64,000 nt of DNA from Kitasatospora albolonga (GTDB lineage: Bacteria; Actinomycetota; Actinomycetes; Streptomycetales; Streptomycetaceae): assembly GCA_002082585.1 (NCBI GenBank), contig CP020563.1, positions 7,806,001-7,870,000 on the forward strand, read 5' to 3'. Under the pieces are notes generated by a model that did no database searches, had not been told where the DNA came from, and saw nothing but the letters and a program-made list of their open reading frames with translations. The position numbers and the translations under genes were made by a program. Shown one piece after another: positions 17,790-27,252 of the stretch. Numbering within the stretch: the stretch's first letter is position 1; every line of letters starts with the position of its first letter.

Positions 17790-19472
17790 GTGCGCAGACG
17801 ACGTCTCGCGCCCCTGCTGGCCGTGGCTCTTACGGCAACGCTGGCTCCGGCAGTCGCCACCTCGACGGCCACGGCCGCCCCGGCCACCCCCTCCGCTCCG
17901 GCCGCCTCCTCCGCCGCCGCTTCCGCCGCCTCCCTCGCCGGTACGGGCGCGCTGCAGCGGTACGTGAAGCAGAAGCCGAAGTGGAAGCGGTGCGAAGCCT
18001 CCGCCCCGGCGGCGTTCCAGTGCGCCACCATCAAGGTCCCGCTGGACTACCGGGCTCCCGGGGGCAAGCGGATCGACCTCGCGATATCCCGGATCAAGAG
18101 CACCGCGCCCGGCAAACGGCACGGCGTCCTGCTCTCCAACCCCGGCGGCCCCGGGGGCCAGGGCATCTACCTGCCGCTGGCGTTGCAGGAGGAACTCCCC
18201 GCGTCCGCGCGGCAGAAGTACGACCTCATCGGCTTCGACCCGCGCGGTGTCGGCCGGAGCAGCCCGGTCACCTGCGGCCTGACACCGGACGAGGAGGAGT
18301 GGCTGCGCCCGTACAAGGCGGAGACGTTCGCCAAGGACGTCGCCTGGGCGCGCAAGGTCGCCGAGAAGTGCCGCAAGAAGGCGGGCGCCACGCTCCCGCA
18401 CATCACCACGCGCAACACCGCCCGCGACATGGACCTGCTCCGGGCGGTCCTCGGCGAGAAGAAGATCTCGTACGTGGGGTACTCGTACGGCACCTATCTG
18501 GGCGCCGTCTACACCCAGCTCTTCCCGGGCCGGGCCGACCGGTTCGTGCTGGACAGCGCGGTCGATCCGGCGCGCGCCTGGCGGGGCATGGTCCAGTGGT
18601 GGGCGGAGGGCGCCGAGCCCGCGTTCGACCGGTGGACCGGGTGGGCCGCCGCGCGCTCGAAGACGTACGGACTCGGCGACACGCCGAAGAAGGTCGACCG
18701 GACCTTCTGGGAACTGGTCGCGCAGGCCGACGAGAAGCCCATCGAGCTGGACGGCTGGCTTCTCACCGGTGACGACATCCGCATGGGGATGCGGGCGGCC
18801 TTCTTCAGCCCGAAGGCCGCCTCCGAGACGCTCGTCGAGCTGAAGAAGGCCGCGGAGGGCCGGCCCGCCTCCGCGAAGAAGCTCACGGCCTTCACCGGGC
18901 CCGCCGGGACCGGGGCGGCGCGCAAGGCCGCCGCCGAGGTGCCGGCCGACAACATGACGGCGAGCTTCTGGACCGTGGTGTGCGGCGACAACTCGGCCGC
19001 CTGGCCCCGCGATCCGGAGCGCTACCGGCAGGACGCCATCGCGGACAAGGGCCGTTACCCGATCTTCGGCGACTTCGCGTCCAGCATCAAGCCGTGTGCG
19101 TTCTGGGGCACGTCCGTGGAGCCGGTGACCAAGGTGAAGAACAAGGTCGGTTCCCTGATCGTCCAGAACGAGTGGGACTCGCAGACCCCGCTGCCCAGCG
19201 GCCAGGCCCTGCACGCCTCCCTGAAGGGCTCGAAGATGGTCACCGTCCTCGGCGGCGAGGGCCATGGCATCTACCCGAGCGGCAACCCGTGCACGGACGG
19301 CACGGTCAACCGCTACCTGCTCACCGGCAAGCTCCCGTCGAAGGACGTCAACTGCCGGGCGACCGAAGCCTCGAACGCGGAGGCACGGCAGAACCAGCAG
19401 CGGGGAGAGGTTCCCGGATCTCCGCTCCCGGAGCGTGGCCCGGACCGGTTCGGAGTCCCGTCGCACCACTGA
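17790..19472 (+). CDS. secreted alpha/beta hydrolase, tripeptidyl aminopeptidase-like (peptidase S33)
   Basis: A 560-residue precursor from GTG 17790, with GGAAGG upstream. A signal peptide (RRRRLAPLLAVALTA to TATAAP) and an alanine/serine-rich spacer precede the domain. The oxyanion region LLSNPGGPGGQG and FDPRGVGRSS lead to the nucleophile elbow YVGYSYGTYLG (GxSxG). The catalytic Asp is probably in IVQNEWDSQTP, and the His is in GGEGHGIYPSGNPC. The C-terminal TAP-like domain with paired cysteines fits Streptomyces tripeptidyl aminopeptidases that trim secreted proteins or the subtilisin-inhibitor-controlled proteome. A strong terminator follows. Confidence 0.9.
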   Translation: MRRRRLAPLLAVALTATLAPAVATSTATAAPATPSAPAASSAAASAASLAGTGALQRYVKQKPKWKRCEASAPAAFQCATIKVPLDYRAPGGKRIDLAISRIKSTAPGKRHGVLLSNPGGPGGQGIYLPLALQEELPASARQKYDLIGFDPRGVGRSSPVTCGLTPDEEEWLRPYKAETFAKDVAWARKVAEKCRKKAGATLPHITTRNTARDMDLLRAVLGEKKISYVGYSYGTYLGAVYTQLFPGRADRFVLDSAVDPARAWRGMVQWWAEGAEPAFDRWTGWAAARSKTYGLGDTPKKVDRTFWELVAQADEKPIELDGWLLTGDDIRMGMRAAFFSPKAASETLVELKKAAEGRPASAKKLTAFTGPAGTGAARKAAAEVPADNMTASFWTVVCGDNSAAWPRDPERYRQDAIADKGRYPIFGDFASSIKPCAFWGTSVEPVTKVKNKVGSLIVQNEWDSQTPLPSGQALHASLKGSKMVTVLGGEGHGIYPSGNPCTDGTVNRYLLTGKLPSKDVNCRATEASNAEARQNQQRGEVPGSPLPERGPDRFGVPSHH

Positions 19473-19507
19473 CGGCCGCTTGACCCACCGATAGAGACCC
19501 ACCGATA

Positions 19508-19544
19508 GAGGGGGCGGGGCCTCGCGCCGAGGCCCCGCCCCCTC
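19508..19544 (+). terminator. intrinsic terminator between convergent genes
   Basis: A perfect 17-bp GC-rich inverted repeat (19508-19524 with 19528-19544) with a 3-base loop. It lies between the tripeptidase-like gene and the minus-strand gene ending at 19580. Two copies of acccaccgatagag precede it. Confidence 0.85.
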
Positions 19545-19579
19545 GCGCGTCGGAGCCGACGTCGTGGTGGAGACCGGTC

Positions 19580-20308
19580 TCAGTCCAGCAGATCGCGCGG
19601 GCCCACCGGGTACGCCTCCAGGCCGGGCGCCGCCAGCAGATCGGCGATCAGCTCCGGGGACCCGCCGACATACGTGCTCACCAGGTCCACGTCCCCGCCG
19701 ACGCACCACGCACGGTCCTCGGGCCACCACAGGTCGGGCAGCTCCGCGAACTCGTCCAGCTCCACCGGGGACACGGCGTCCTCCAGCGCCCCCGAGAGCA
19801 GCACCTCCTCGCGGCCCGGCGTGGAGAAGACGGGGAAGCGGCCGAAGTCCCACCGCCCGTAGCCGTGCCACAGGCCGAACCAGCAGCTTCCGGCGGTGGC
19901 GGTGTGCCGGGCCAGGACGGGGATCAGCGCGCGGGCGACCTCCGGCGGGGTCGGGCCCTCCGCGGCGGGCTCGTCCCAGACACCGGGCAGCCCGCCGTCC
20001 GGGCCGCTCCGGTGGTCCATGTCCGTGCCGATCAGCTCGTGCCAGCGGGTGCGCGGGCCCACCGGGCGCCCGTACGCCGCGCCCAGGTCCGCCCAGCGCA
20101 CCGGCCGTCCGTCCAGCGCCGCCGGGTGCGGGAGGCGCGCGTAGGCCGCGAAGCCGGGGCCCGAGACCCCCGCCACCCTGCCGAAACCGCCCTTGGCCTC
20201 GGTGCGTTCGGTCAGCCACCGCGCCGGGCCGAGCCCGTCGGCGCGCACGCGCAGTCGGCCGTAGTGGTCGGGGGCCGCGTCACGGTCCACCCGGGGAGCG
20301 TCGTCCAT
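19580..20308 (-). CDS. conserved hypothetical protein
   Basis: A 242-residue cytoplasmic protein. The start is placed at ATG 20308 (MDDAPRVDRD) because the longer frame would add a low-complexity arginine/alanine extension of intergenic character. It is rich in tryptophan and proline (RWADLGAAYG, CWFGLWHGYGRWDFGRFP, ELPDLWWPEDRAWCVGGDVD). No family was recognised. The evenly spread aromatic residues and acidic patches look like a globular domain of a Streptomyces-specific family. It is divergent from the secreted adenosine deaminase-like gene. Confidence 0.65.
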   Translation of the reverse strand: MDDAPRVDRDAAPDHYGRLRVRADGLGPARWLTERTEAKGGFGRVAGVSGPGFAAYARLPHPAALDGRPVRWADLGAAYGRPVGPRTRWHELIGTDMDHRSGPDGGLPGVWDEPAAEGPTPPEVARALIPVLARHTATAGSCWFGLWHGYGRWDFGRFPVFSTPGREEVLLSGALEDAVSPVELDEFAELPDLWWPEDRAWCVGGDVDLVSTYVGGSPELIADLLAAPGLEAYPVGPRDLLD

Positions 20309-20546
20309 GGCTGAGGTCCACCCGTCCGGTCGGGCCGCCCGGCCGGTGGCGGCACCCTTGCAGTCGATCAGTCGATCAGTATCGTAGCCAGCCCGGTTCC
20401 GGAAGACCGCGGGCCGCCGAGCCGCACCGGCCGCCGCAGTCGTCGCTGTCGCCGCCACCGCCGTTCCCCACTCGATCGAGTGGATCTTGCTGTCCCGCCA
20501 TGCGATTCGGGCGGGCAAGTGCCTTCGCCGACGCGATCATTCGGCG

Positions 20547-22175
20547 GTGATCTCATCGATTCGGACGGCACACCGTCCCAAGTCCCTGGTCCCGGCAGGG
20601 ATCGGCGCACTCGCTTTACTCGCTCTCCTCCCCGCCCTCCCCGCGACCGCCGCACCCGCGCGGCAGGACCCGTCCGCCCGGGCGGCGGCGCAGGCGGCCC
20701 CGGCGTCGCACCGCGTCACCACACCGGCCGAGCGCCGGACCTCCGCCCGGCTCGACGCCCTGGCGGGCAACCCGCAACGGCTGGGGGCGTTCTTCGCCGC
20801 GCTGCCCAAGGGCGGTGACCTCCACAACCACCTGTCGGGCGCGGTCGCCACCGAGTACCTGATCCAGCTCGCGGGCGAGAACGGGCTGTGCATCGACGCG
20901 ACGGACACCGCCGTGCGCCCGCCCTGCGGACCGGGTACGCGCCCTGCCGCCGACGCCCGTACGGACGCCGCGTTCCACCAGCGCATCGTCCGCGCCTGGT
21001 CGATGCAGGACTTCCCGGCCGACCAGTCCGGCCACGACCACTTCTTCGACACCTTCGGCAAGTTCGGGGAGGCGACCCGCGACCGCGGGAAGCTGCTCGC
21101 CAACGTCGCCAACAGCGTGGTGGAGCAGAACCAGTTCTATCTGGAGACCCTGGTCACCCCCGCGTCGGACAGCGCGCGGAAGCTCGCCGAGACGGTCGGT
21201 TACGACGCCGACCTCGCCGCCTTCCACCGGAAGCTGGTCGCCGGAGGGAAGCTCGACCGGGTCGTCGACGAGGCCGTCCGCGAGGCCGACGCCGCCGATG
21301 CCCAGTTCCGGGAGACCGCGCACTGCGACACCGGCCGCCCCGACCCGGGCTGCAGGCTCTCCGTACGGTGGATCTCCCAGGTCTCCCGGGGCAGTTCACC
21401 GGAGCGGGTCTTCACACAGATGGCCGTCGGCATGCGGCTCGCCGAGCGTGACCAGCGGTTCGTCGCGGTCAACCTCGTCCAGCCGGAGGACGGCGAGAGC
21501 GCCCTGCGCAACTACAGCCTCCAGATGCGGATGCTCCAGTACCTGCGCACCCAGTACCCGGACGCCCGGCTCACCCTGCACGCGGGGGAGTTGACGCCCG
21601 GACTGGTCAAGCCCGAGGACCTCACCTTCCACATCCGCGAGGCGGTGTTCGTCGCCGGGGCCGAACGCATCGGACACGGCGTCGACCTGGTCCACGAGGA
21701 CGACTGGCGGCAGCTCGCCCGCACGATGGCCCGGCGCGGCATCGCCGTCGAGGTCCCGTTCAGCAGCAACAAGCAGATCCTGGGAGTGGCGGGCGACGAC
21801 CACCCGTTCACCACCTACCGCGACTACGGCGTCCCGGTGGTCCTCGCCACCGACGACCCGGGCGTCTCGCGGATCGACATCAGCCACGAGTACCAGTACG
21901 CCCGCGCTACCTACGGGCTGAGCTACACCGAGCTGAAGGACCTGGCGCGCGCCTCGCTGGAGTACGCGTTCCTCGACGGCTCCAGCTTGTGGGCCACCGG
22001 CTCCGCCCGTACCGGCTACCGCCCGGTGCGCGCCTGCGCCGGAGCCCGGCCGGGCATCGCTCCGCCCGCCCCGGCCTGCGCCCGCCACCTGGCGGACAAC
22101 CCGAAGGCGGCGGTCCAGTGGCGTCAGGAGGAGGCGTACGCGGCCTTCGAGCACCGGTACGGCGGATCGCGCTGA
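20547..22175 (+). CDS. secreted adenosine deaminase-like hydrolase
   Basis: A 542-residue precursor if started at GTG 20547, which puts a clean signal peptide first (KSLVPAGIGALALLALLPAL, cleavage near ATAAPA). A TTG at 20487 would add 20 basic residues. The adenosine/AMP deaminase barrel is complete: LPKGGDLHNHLSGA (HxH zinc ligands), LTLHAGELT (His and catalytic Glu), AERIGHGVDL (His) and VLATDDPGVS (Asp-Asp). There are extra loops with cysteine pairs (AHCDTGRPDPGCRL; VRACAG and APACARH), which suit an extracellular enzyme and recall secreted ADGF-type deaminases. The substrate may be adenosine or a derivative. Confidence 0.85.
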   Translation: MISSIRTAHRPKSLVPAGIGALALLALLPALPATAAPARQDPSARAAAQAAPASHRVTTPAERRTSARLDALAGNPQRLGAFFAALPKGGDLHNHLSGAVATEYLIQLAGENGLCIDATDTAVRPPCGPGTRPAADARTDAAFHQRIVRAWSMQDFPADQSGHDHFFDTFGKFGEATRDRGKLLANVANSVVEQNQFYLETLVTPASDSARKLAETVGYDADLAAFHRKLVAGGKLDRVVDEAVREADAADAQFRETAHCDTGRPDPGCRLSVRWISQVSRGSSPERVFTQMAVGMRLAERDQRFVAVNLVQPEDGESALRNYSLQMRMLQYLRTQYPDARLTLHAGELTPGLVKPEDLTFHIREAVFVAGAERIGHGVDLVHEDDWRQLARTMARRGIAVEVPFSSNKQILGVAGDDHPFTTYRDYGVPVVLATDDPGVSRIDISHEYQYARATYGLSYTELKDLARASLEYAFLDGSSLWATGSARTGYRPVRACAGARPGIAPPAPACARHLADNPKAAVQWRQEEAYAAFEHRYGGSR

Positions 22176-22303
22176 CCCGGCGCCGCCGATGACCTCGGGG
22201 GCCGCAGTCCACTCCCGCGGCCCCCCGGGGCCCCGGGAACCGGACGGCCCCGGGGCCCCGGCCATGAACTGCGGCCCGCCCGGCGCCCGGTTACGCTCGG
22301 AAA

Positions 22304-22738
22304 ATGGGAGACAGCGGAGACCGGGCCGGGCCGCCCCCGGAAGGCCCCGACAGCACGGCGGACACCGCGCTGCTCGCCGCCGCCGTGGACGCGTGGGCCG
22401 CCGCGATCGTCGCGAACGACGCCGAGCGGATCGCCGCCTTCATGGCCGACGAGTGGGTGATCGTCTCCGAGTCCGGCATCACGGACCGCGACACCTTCCT
22501 GGCTTTCGTCACCTCCGGCGAACTGACCCACTCGGCGATGCGGGCCGTCACCCCGCCGAGGATTCGCGTCCACGGGGACACGGCCGTCGTCACCGCACGG
22601 ATCACGAACACCGCCCACTACGGCGGCCGCCGCTTCGACGCCGACGAATGGACCACGGACGTCTTCGTACGGCGGGACGGCCACTGGCGGTGCGTGCTGA
22701 GCCACATCACGCCCGCCGCCCCTCCCGAAGGTTCATGA
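22304..22738 (+). CDS. SnoaL-like/DUF4440 (NTF2-fold) protein
   Basis: A 144-residue protein. After a disordered start (1-20), the sequence follows the cone-shaped NTF2 fold: helix AAAVDAWAAAIVANDAERI, AAFMADEWVIVSESG, then strands RIRVHGDTAVVTARI and DVFVRRDGHWRCVLSHIT. The DUF4440 family includes ketosteroid-isomerase relatives and calmodulin-kinase association domains; no function can be assigned here. It ends 30 bases from the convergent siderophore permease gene. Confidence 0.8.
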   Translation: MGDSGDRAGPPPEGPDSTADTALLAAAVDAWAAAIVANDAERIAAFMADEWVIVSESGITDRDTFLAFVTSGELTHSAMRAVTPPRIRVHGDTAVVTARITNTAHYGGRRFDADEWTTDVFVRRDGHWRCVLSHITPAAPPEGS

Positions 22739-22768
22739 ACCCCCGACAAAGCCCCCTGAGCCTCCCCT

Positions 22769-24925
22769 TCACCCCTCGCTCCGGGACCGCCAGAGCAGCC
22801 AGATGAAGTACGGGGCGCCGATCACCGCCGTCAGCAGCCCCACCGGGATCTGCGCCGGGGCGATGACCGTCCGGCCGACCGTGTCGGAGACGACCACCAG
22901 CAGCGCACCGAGCAGCGCGCTCACCGGAAGCACCCGCACATGCCGCCGCCCCACCAGGGCGCGCGCCGCGTGCGGTGCGACGAGGCCGACGAAACCGATC
23001 ACGCCGACCGCCGCGACGGCGCCCGCCGTCAGGACGACGGCGATGCTCAGCAGACCGAGCCGGGTGGCCCCGATCCGGACGCCGAGCAGGGCGGGCGTCT
23101 CGTTGTCCAGCCCGATCAGATCCAGATCCCGGCGCAGCACGGCCAGTACCGGCAGGGCGAGGGCGAGCGCCACCAGGACCGGGATCAGCTCCGGGAACGT
23201 ACGTCCGTAGGTCGAGCCGCCGAGCCAGGCCAGCGCCTTCGTCGCGTTGTACGGGTCGGTCAGCACGATCAGCAGGCTCACGAACGCGCCCGCGCCCGCG
23301 TGGACCCCGATACCGATCAGCACCAGGCGGTTCTGCTCCATCCCCCGGTGTGCGGCGAGACCGAAGACCAGCGCGGCGGCCGCCGCCGCACCGGCCAGCG
23401 CGGAGCCGCCGATCAGCCAGAAGCTCGCCAGCGGTACGACGGTGAGGACGGTGACCGCCCCGACCCCCGCCCCGCTGACGACCCCGAGGACCCCCGGCTC
23501 CGCCAGCGGGTTGCGGGACACCGCCTGGACGACGGCACCCGCCACGGCGAGCGCCGCACCGGCCAGCAGGGCGGCGGCGACCCGGGGGACGCGGGTGTCG
23601 AGAACGTACGTCGTGAACTGCCCGGACCGCCCGGCGAGCCAGTTCACCACATCGCCCAGGAGCAGCGTGGCATCGCCCAGCAGCGTCGCCGCCACCACCG
23701 CACCGAGCAGCCCCACGGCCGCGACCACCACGGTCAGGACGAACGCGCGGCGACCGCGCAGCCGGGCGAACGCCGTGGAGCCGCTGTCCGTGCCCATGTC
23801 CCGCGACCGGTACGCCAGGAAGACCAGGACCAGCGCGCCGAAGCAGGTCGTCACGATTCCCGTCGGCACCTCGGCCCCCGCCTGCGCGCCGAACACCGCC
23901 CGCAGCGCCACATCCGCGCCGAGCACCACGATCACGCCCGCCAGCGCCGACGCCGGGATGAACGCGCGGTGGCGGACCAGCGCCGGGACCCAGGCGCTCA
24001 GCAGCCGGACGGCGGCCGGTGCGCACAGGCCGACGAAGCCGACCGGCCCCGCCACCGTCACGGCCACTGCCGCCAGCAGCACGGCGAGGACCACCGCGAG
24101 GGAGCGCGTCAGCCGGGGGCTCACCCCCACGACCGCCGCACCGTCGTCCCCGAGGGCGAGGATGTCCAGCCTCCGGCCCATCAGCATCAGCCCGAGGAAC
24201 GCCACGAGCGCGACGGGGGCGAGCCGGTCGATGGACTGCATGCCGATCTGGGCGAGCGAACCGTTGCCCCAGGCGAACAGCCCCGTCGTCTGCTGGGAGC
24301 GCAGGAGCAGCAGCATCCCGCTGAGCCCGGTCAGCGCCAGGGTGAGCGCGGAGCCCGCCAGCACCAGCCGGATCGGACCGGACCCCGCCCGCGAGAGACC
24401 GAGGACGACACCCGCCGCCAGCAGTCCGCCGAGGAACGCCGTACCGCCCGCCGGGAGCGCGGGCAGCGTGATCCCGAACGCGGCCACGGCGACGACCGCG
24501 AGGTACGCGCCCGCGTTCACCGCGAGCGTGTCGGGCGAGGCCAGCATGTTGCGCGAGACCGACTGGAGGGCGGCGCCCGCCGCGCCGAGCGCGCAGCCGA
24601 CGAGGAGCCCGGCCGCGAGCCGGGGCAGCCGGGAGTCCAGCACCACGGCCGCCGTCTGCTCGTCGGCACTCCGGTCGGACGCGGCGCCCGTGAGCAGCTG
24701 CCAGAGCGTGTGCAGGTCGACGGCTGCGGTGCCCTGGCCCACATGGACGACCGCGAGGGCGCCGAGGGCCAGGAGCGCGGCGAGCGCGAGGAGGAAGGTC
24801 CGGCCCCGGCGGGCCGGACGGCCGGGCGCGGCCGGGGACGGCGCCCCGGCCGGACCGGCCGCGCCCGCCGCCGTCTGCACGGGGGCGGGCGCGGCGGGCG
24901 GGGCGGATGGGGTGCGGGTGCTCAT
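22769..24925 (-). CDS. fused FecCD-type siderophore ABC permease (FhuB-like)
   Basis: A 718-residue protein made of two tandem BtuC/FecCD domains, about 45-375 and 395-715, in one chain as in FhuB. Each half carries the family marks: LPRLAAGLLVGCALGAAGAALQ and VPRVAAALLAGAALAVAGAVVQ, with NMLASPDTLAVNAGA and NPLAEPGVLGVVSGAG, and the coupling loops VGFVGLCAPAAVRLL and IGFVGLVAPHAARAL. Expect about 20 helices. The start at ATG 24925 sits 2 bases past the stop of the binding-protein gene. Together with the next two genes it forms a ferric-siderophore importer whose operon begins at an iron box. Confidence 0.92.
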   Translation of the reverse strand: MSTRTPSAPPAAPAPVQTAAGAAGPAGAPSPAAPGRPARRGRTFLLALAALLALGALAVVHVGQGTAAVDLHTLWQLLTGAASDRSADEQTAAVVLDSRLPRLAAGLLVGCALGAAGAALQSVSRNMLASPDTLAVNAGAYLAVVAVAAFGITLPALPAGGTAFLGGLLAAGVVLGLSRAGSGPIRLVLAGSALTLALTGLSGMLLLLRSQQTTGLFAWGNGSLAQIGMQSIDRLAPVALVAFLGLMLMGRRLDILALGDDGAAVVGVSPRLTRSLAVVLAVLLAAVAVTVAGPVGFVGLCAPAAVRLLSAWVPALVRHRAFIPASALAGVIVVLGADVALRAVFGAQAGAEVPTGIVTTCFGALVLVFLAYRSRDMGTDSGSTAFARLRGRRAFVLTVVVAAVGLLGAVVAATLLGDATLLLGDVVNWLAGRSGQFTTYVLDTRVPRVAAALLAGAALAVAGAVVQAVSRNPLAEPGVLGVVSGAGVGAVTVLTVVPLASFWLIGGSALAGAAAAAALVFGLAAHRGMEQNRLVLIGIGVHAGAGAFVSLLIVLTDPYNATKALAWLGGSTYGRTFPELIPVLVALALALPVLAVLRRDLDLIGLDNETPALLGVRIGATRLGLLSIAVVLTAGAVAAVGVIGFVGLVAPHAARALVGRRHVRVLPVSALLGALLVVVSDTVGRTVIAPAQIPVGLLTAVIGAPYFIWLLWRSRSEG

Positions 24926-24927
24926 CG

Positions 24928-25902
24928 TCAGGCGGTCAGCGCGCCGACGAGCGCCTCGATGTAGTCGCGCATGGCCGCCGTGCCGCCGAACATCCAGATG
25001 CCGTCGGGCAGCCGGTGGACCTGGTCGTTCTTCACGAACGGCAGCGACTTCCACACCGCGTTGTCCTTGAGCCCGTCCTTGAACGGGTCGCCGCCGTCGG
25101 CGTCGTTGGCGATGTACGCGAACCGCGCGTCACCGATCTTCGTCAGCCCCTCGACATCGGTGGCCGCGAGCCCGTACGCCTTGTCGCCCTCCAGCTTCCA
25201 CGGGCTGACCAGGCCGAGTTCGGTGTTCACGTCGGTGATCAGCGAGCCCTTGACGTACGGGCGCACCGAGACCTGGTTGCCCTCCTGCCAGCCGTCGGCG
25301 AAGGCGACTTCCTTGCCCCCGAGACCGGCCGCCGCGAGCTTCTTCTTCCCGTCCTCGACCGCCTTGCGGAAGGAGGCGATCTCGGTCTTCGCCTTCTCCT
25401 CGGTGCCGGTGGCCTCGGCGATGAGGTTGACGTTGTCGACCATCTGGTCGATCTGCCGGCTCGCGTCGGCCGAGCGCACCACGACGACCGGCGCGGCCTT
25501 GGAGAGCTGTGCGATGGCGGAGTCCGAGAGGTCGGTGGTCGCCACGATCAGGTCGGGCTTGAGACCGGCCACGGTGGCGACGCTGGGCTCGCCCCGGGTG
25601 CCTATGTCCTTCACGCCCTTGGTGAGCGGCGCGGAGGTGTCGTACGCCGTGTAGCCCTTGACGTCGGCCACGCCGACCGGCTGCACACCCAGCGTGACGA
25701 GCGTCTCGACGACGTTCCACTCGGTGCCGACGACCCGCTTGGCCGGGCCGTCGAGCGTGACCTTCTTGCCCCGGGAGTCGGTGACCGTGACGGCGGTCTC
25801 CTTGGCGGCCTCGTCCTTCGGGGCCTCGGTGGTGCCGCAGCCGGAGAGTGCGAGCGCGGCCGTGGCGGCGAGGGCGGGCCAGGCCAGGTGCTGGTTCTTC
25901 AT
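24928..25902 (-). CDS. iron-siderophore substrate-binding lipoprotein
   Basis: A 324-residue TroA/FecB-fold protein with a lipoprotein signal (LAATAALALSGCGTTEAP, lipid-anchored Cys22). It has the typical opening VTVTDSRGKKVTLDGPAKRVVG, then KPDLIVATTDLSDSAIAQL and a long inter-lobe helix EIASFRKAVEDGKKKLAA. It binds a ferric siderophore outside the membrane and delivers it to the fused permease. The sequence does not identify the siderophore. It is the middle gene of a three-gene unit: ATPase, this gene, permease. Confidence 0.92.
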   Translation of the reverse strand: MKNQHLAWPALAATAALALSGCGTTEAPKDEAAKETAVTVTDSRGKKVTLDGPAKRVVGTEWNVVETLVTLGVQPVGVADVKGYTAYDTSAPLTKGVKDIGTRGEPSVATVAGLKPDLIVATTDLSDSAIAQLSKAAPVVVVRSADASRQIDQMVDNVNLIAEATGTEEKAKTEIASFRKAVEDGKKKLAAAGLGGKEVAFADGWQEGNQVSVRPYVKGSLITDVNTELGLVSPWKLEGDKAYGLAATDVEGLTKIGDARFAYIANDADGGDPFKDGLKDNAVWKSLPFVKNDQVHRLPDGIWMFGGTAAMRDYIEALVGALTA

Positions 25903-25910
25903 GAGGGGGT

Positions 25911-26840
25911 TCAGGGCCTTTCGGTACGGAGGTGGTGGCGGCCGACCGCGCGGGTGCGCGGGATGCCGGTGGAGGGGTCCGGTTCGACGTCGATCCGGAT
26001 GCCGTAGGTCCGGGTCAGCCGCTCGGAGTCGTAGACCTCGGCGGGGGTGCCGGAGGCGGCGATCCGCCCCGAGGAGAGGAGAACGACCCGGTCCGCGACG
26101 GCGGCGGCCTGGTCCAGGTCGTGCAGGACGACCCCGACGGTCACGCCGTGGGTGTCGGCGAGATCGCGTACGAGATCGAGGACCTCCACCTGGTAGCGGA
26201 GGTCGAGGTAGGTCGTGGGTTCGTCGAGCAGCAGGACATCGGTGTCCTGCGCGAGGCAGCAGGCGAACCAGACGCGCTGCAACTGGCCTCCGGAGAGGCT
26301 CTCGACGCCGCGCTCGGCGAAGTCGGTGAGGTGGGTGACGGCGAGCGCGTGGTCGATCCTCCGGGCGCCGTCGGGGTCGCCCCCGCGCAGCCGCCCCCGG
26401 TAGGGGTGGCGGCCGAACCCCACGACGTCCCGCACGCTGAGCCCGGCCGGGGCGGTGCGGCTCTGGGCGAGCAGGGTGACGCGGCGGGCGAAGTCGTTGC
26501 GGGACAGGGCGAGGGCGTCGACCGGCTCGGTGCCGTCCGGGGCGGAGACCGTCACCGTGCCGGTGCGGGCCCTGTGCAGCCGGGCGACGGCGCGCAGCAG
26601 GGTGGACTTCCCGCTGCCGTTCGGCCCGATCAGGGCGGTGACCCGACCGCGCTCCAGCCGGAGGTCGGCCCCGTGGACGACATCGGCCCGGTCGTACGCG
26701 ACGGTCAGGCCGCGGGCGTCGAGGCCGATGCGGCCGGTGGGGCCCATGGGGCCCTCGTGGCTGTCGGTGCCCGCGGCCGGTGCGGGCGCGGTGTCCCGGA
26801 GCGGCGGGCTGTCTTCTCGGTCGTGGGCAGGAGCGATCAC
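25911..26840 (-). CDS. siderophore ABC transporter ATPase
   Basis: A 309-residue FecE/FhuC-like ATPase starting at GTG 26840. Walker A is IGPNGSGKST, the Q-loop LLAQSR, signature SLSGGQLQR, Walker B DVLLLDEPT followed by TYLDLRYQ (typical of iron importers), and H-loop VLHDLDQAA. About 35 disordered residues precede the domain. It is the first gene of the iron-uptake unit; an iron box lies 6 bases before its start, so repression should be direct when iron is sufficient. Confidence 0.92.
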   Translation of the reverse strand: MIAPAHDREDSPPLRDTAPAPAAGTDSHEGPMGPTGRIGLDARGLTVAYDRADVVHGADLRLERGRVTALIGPNGSGKSTLLRAVARLHRARTGTVTVSAPDGTEPVDALALSRNDFARRVTLLAQSRTAPAGLSVRDVVGFGRHPYRGRLRGGDPDGARRIDHALAVTHLTDFAERGVESLSGGQLQRVWFACCLAQDTDVLLLDEPTTYLDLRYQVEVLDLVRDLADTHGVTVGVVLHDLDQAAAVADRVVLLSSGRIAASGTPAEVYDSERLTRTYGIRIDVEPDPSTGIPRTRAVGRHHLRTERP

Positions 26841-26845
26841 GACGG

Positions 26846-26864
26846 TGAGGTTAGCCTAACCTTA
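26846..26864 (-). promoter_or_regulatory. iron box (DmdR/IdeR operator)
   Basis: The 19-mer tgaggttagcctaacctta closely matches the known actinobacterial IdeR/DmdR1 palindrome TTAGGTTAGCCTAACCTAA, including the perfect core aggttagcctaacct. It lies directly upstream of the siderophore ATPase start. This suggests that Fe-loaded DmdR blocks transcription at or right next to the start site. A leaderless or very short-leader transcript is likely. Confidence 0.92.
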
Positions 26865-27252
26865 ATTCTTGCTGTCATCCGGTATACGGAAGTCCCGGTT
26901 CCGGGCGCTGGGAGTGGCGATCGCCGCCCCGCCGCTGGCCCCTCTCCGAACCTCTCGCGCCGCTCGCATGGGCACCGATCCGCCCGAATGACGTTGTTTT
27001 CCAGTCGAAGCGGCCTCCGGAGGTTTCCGACCGCTTCGGAATCACCGCAGGTCAGGCGGTCGTTTTCCATTGAACCGCCGATGGCTGTCCATATGCTGGA
27101 CGAGTCGCGAGGGGCGTGTGAGCTGCCCGAACGACCATCCGGTCGGTTCGAACGAACGTCTGCGGCTGGAAGCGGACTGTCGATGTGCGCCTACTTTCCG
27201 CATGCGTAAGACTCCTGACCGCAATCAGCACCCGACCGAGGAGTTTTCACTC
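26865..27252. promoter_or_regulatory. 388-bp gap between iron ABC operon and protease inhibitor
   Basis: No convincing gene. GC content is visibly lower than in the surroundings, with runs such as gacgttgttttccagtcg and ggtcgttttccattg. This part should contain the promoter of the subtilisin-inhibitor gene, whose GAGGAG ribosome site is at about 27238-27243. Reading frames here on both strands lack codon bias. Confidence 0.6.

Noticed and set aside
22940..25070. Long plus-strand open frames of 600-670 codons
   Set aside because: They lie opposite the siderophore permease and binding-protein genes, which have clear families, and their sequences are rich in Arg, Gly and Pro without motifs.
26837..27224. 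Small minus-strand open frames in the gap before the inhibitor gene
   Set aside because: Lower GC with no third-position bias, no ribosome sites and no recognisable protein.
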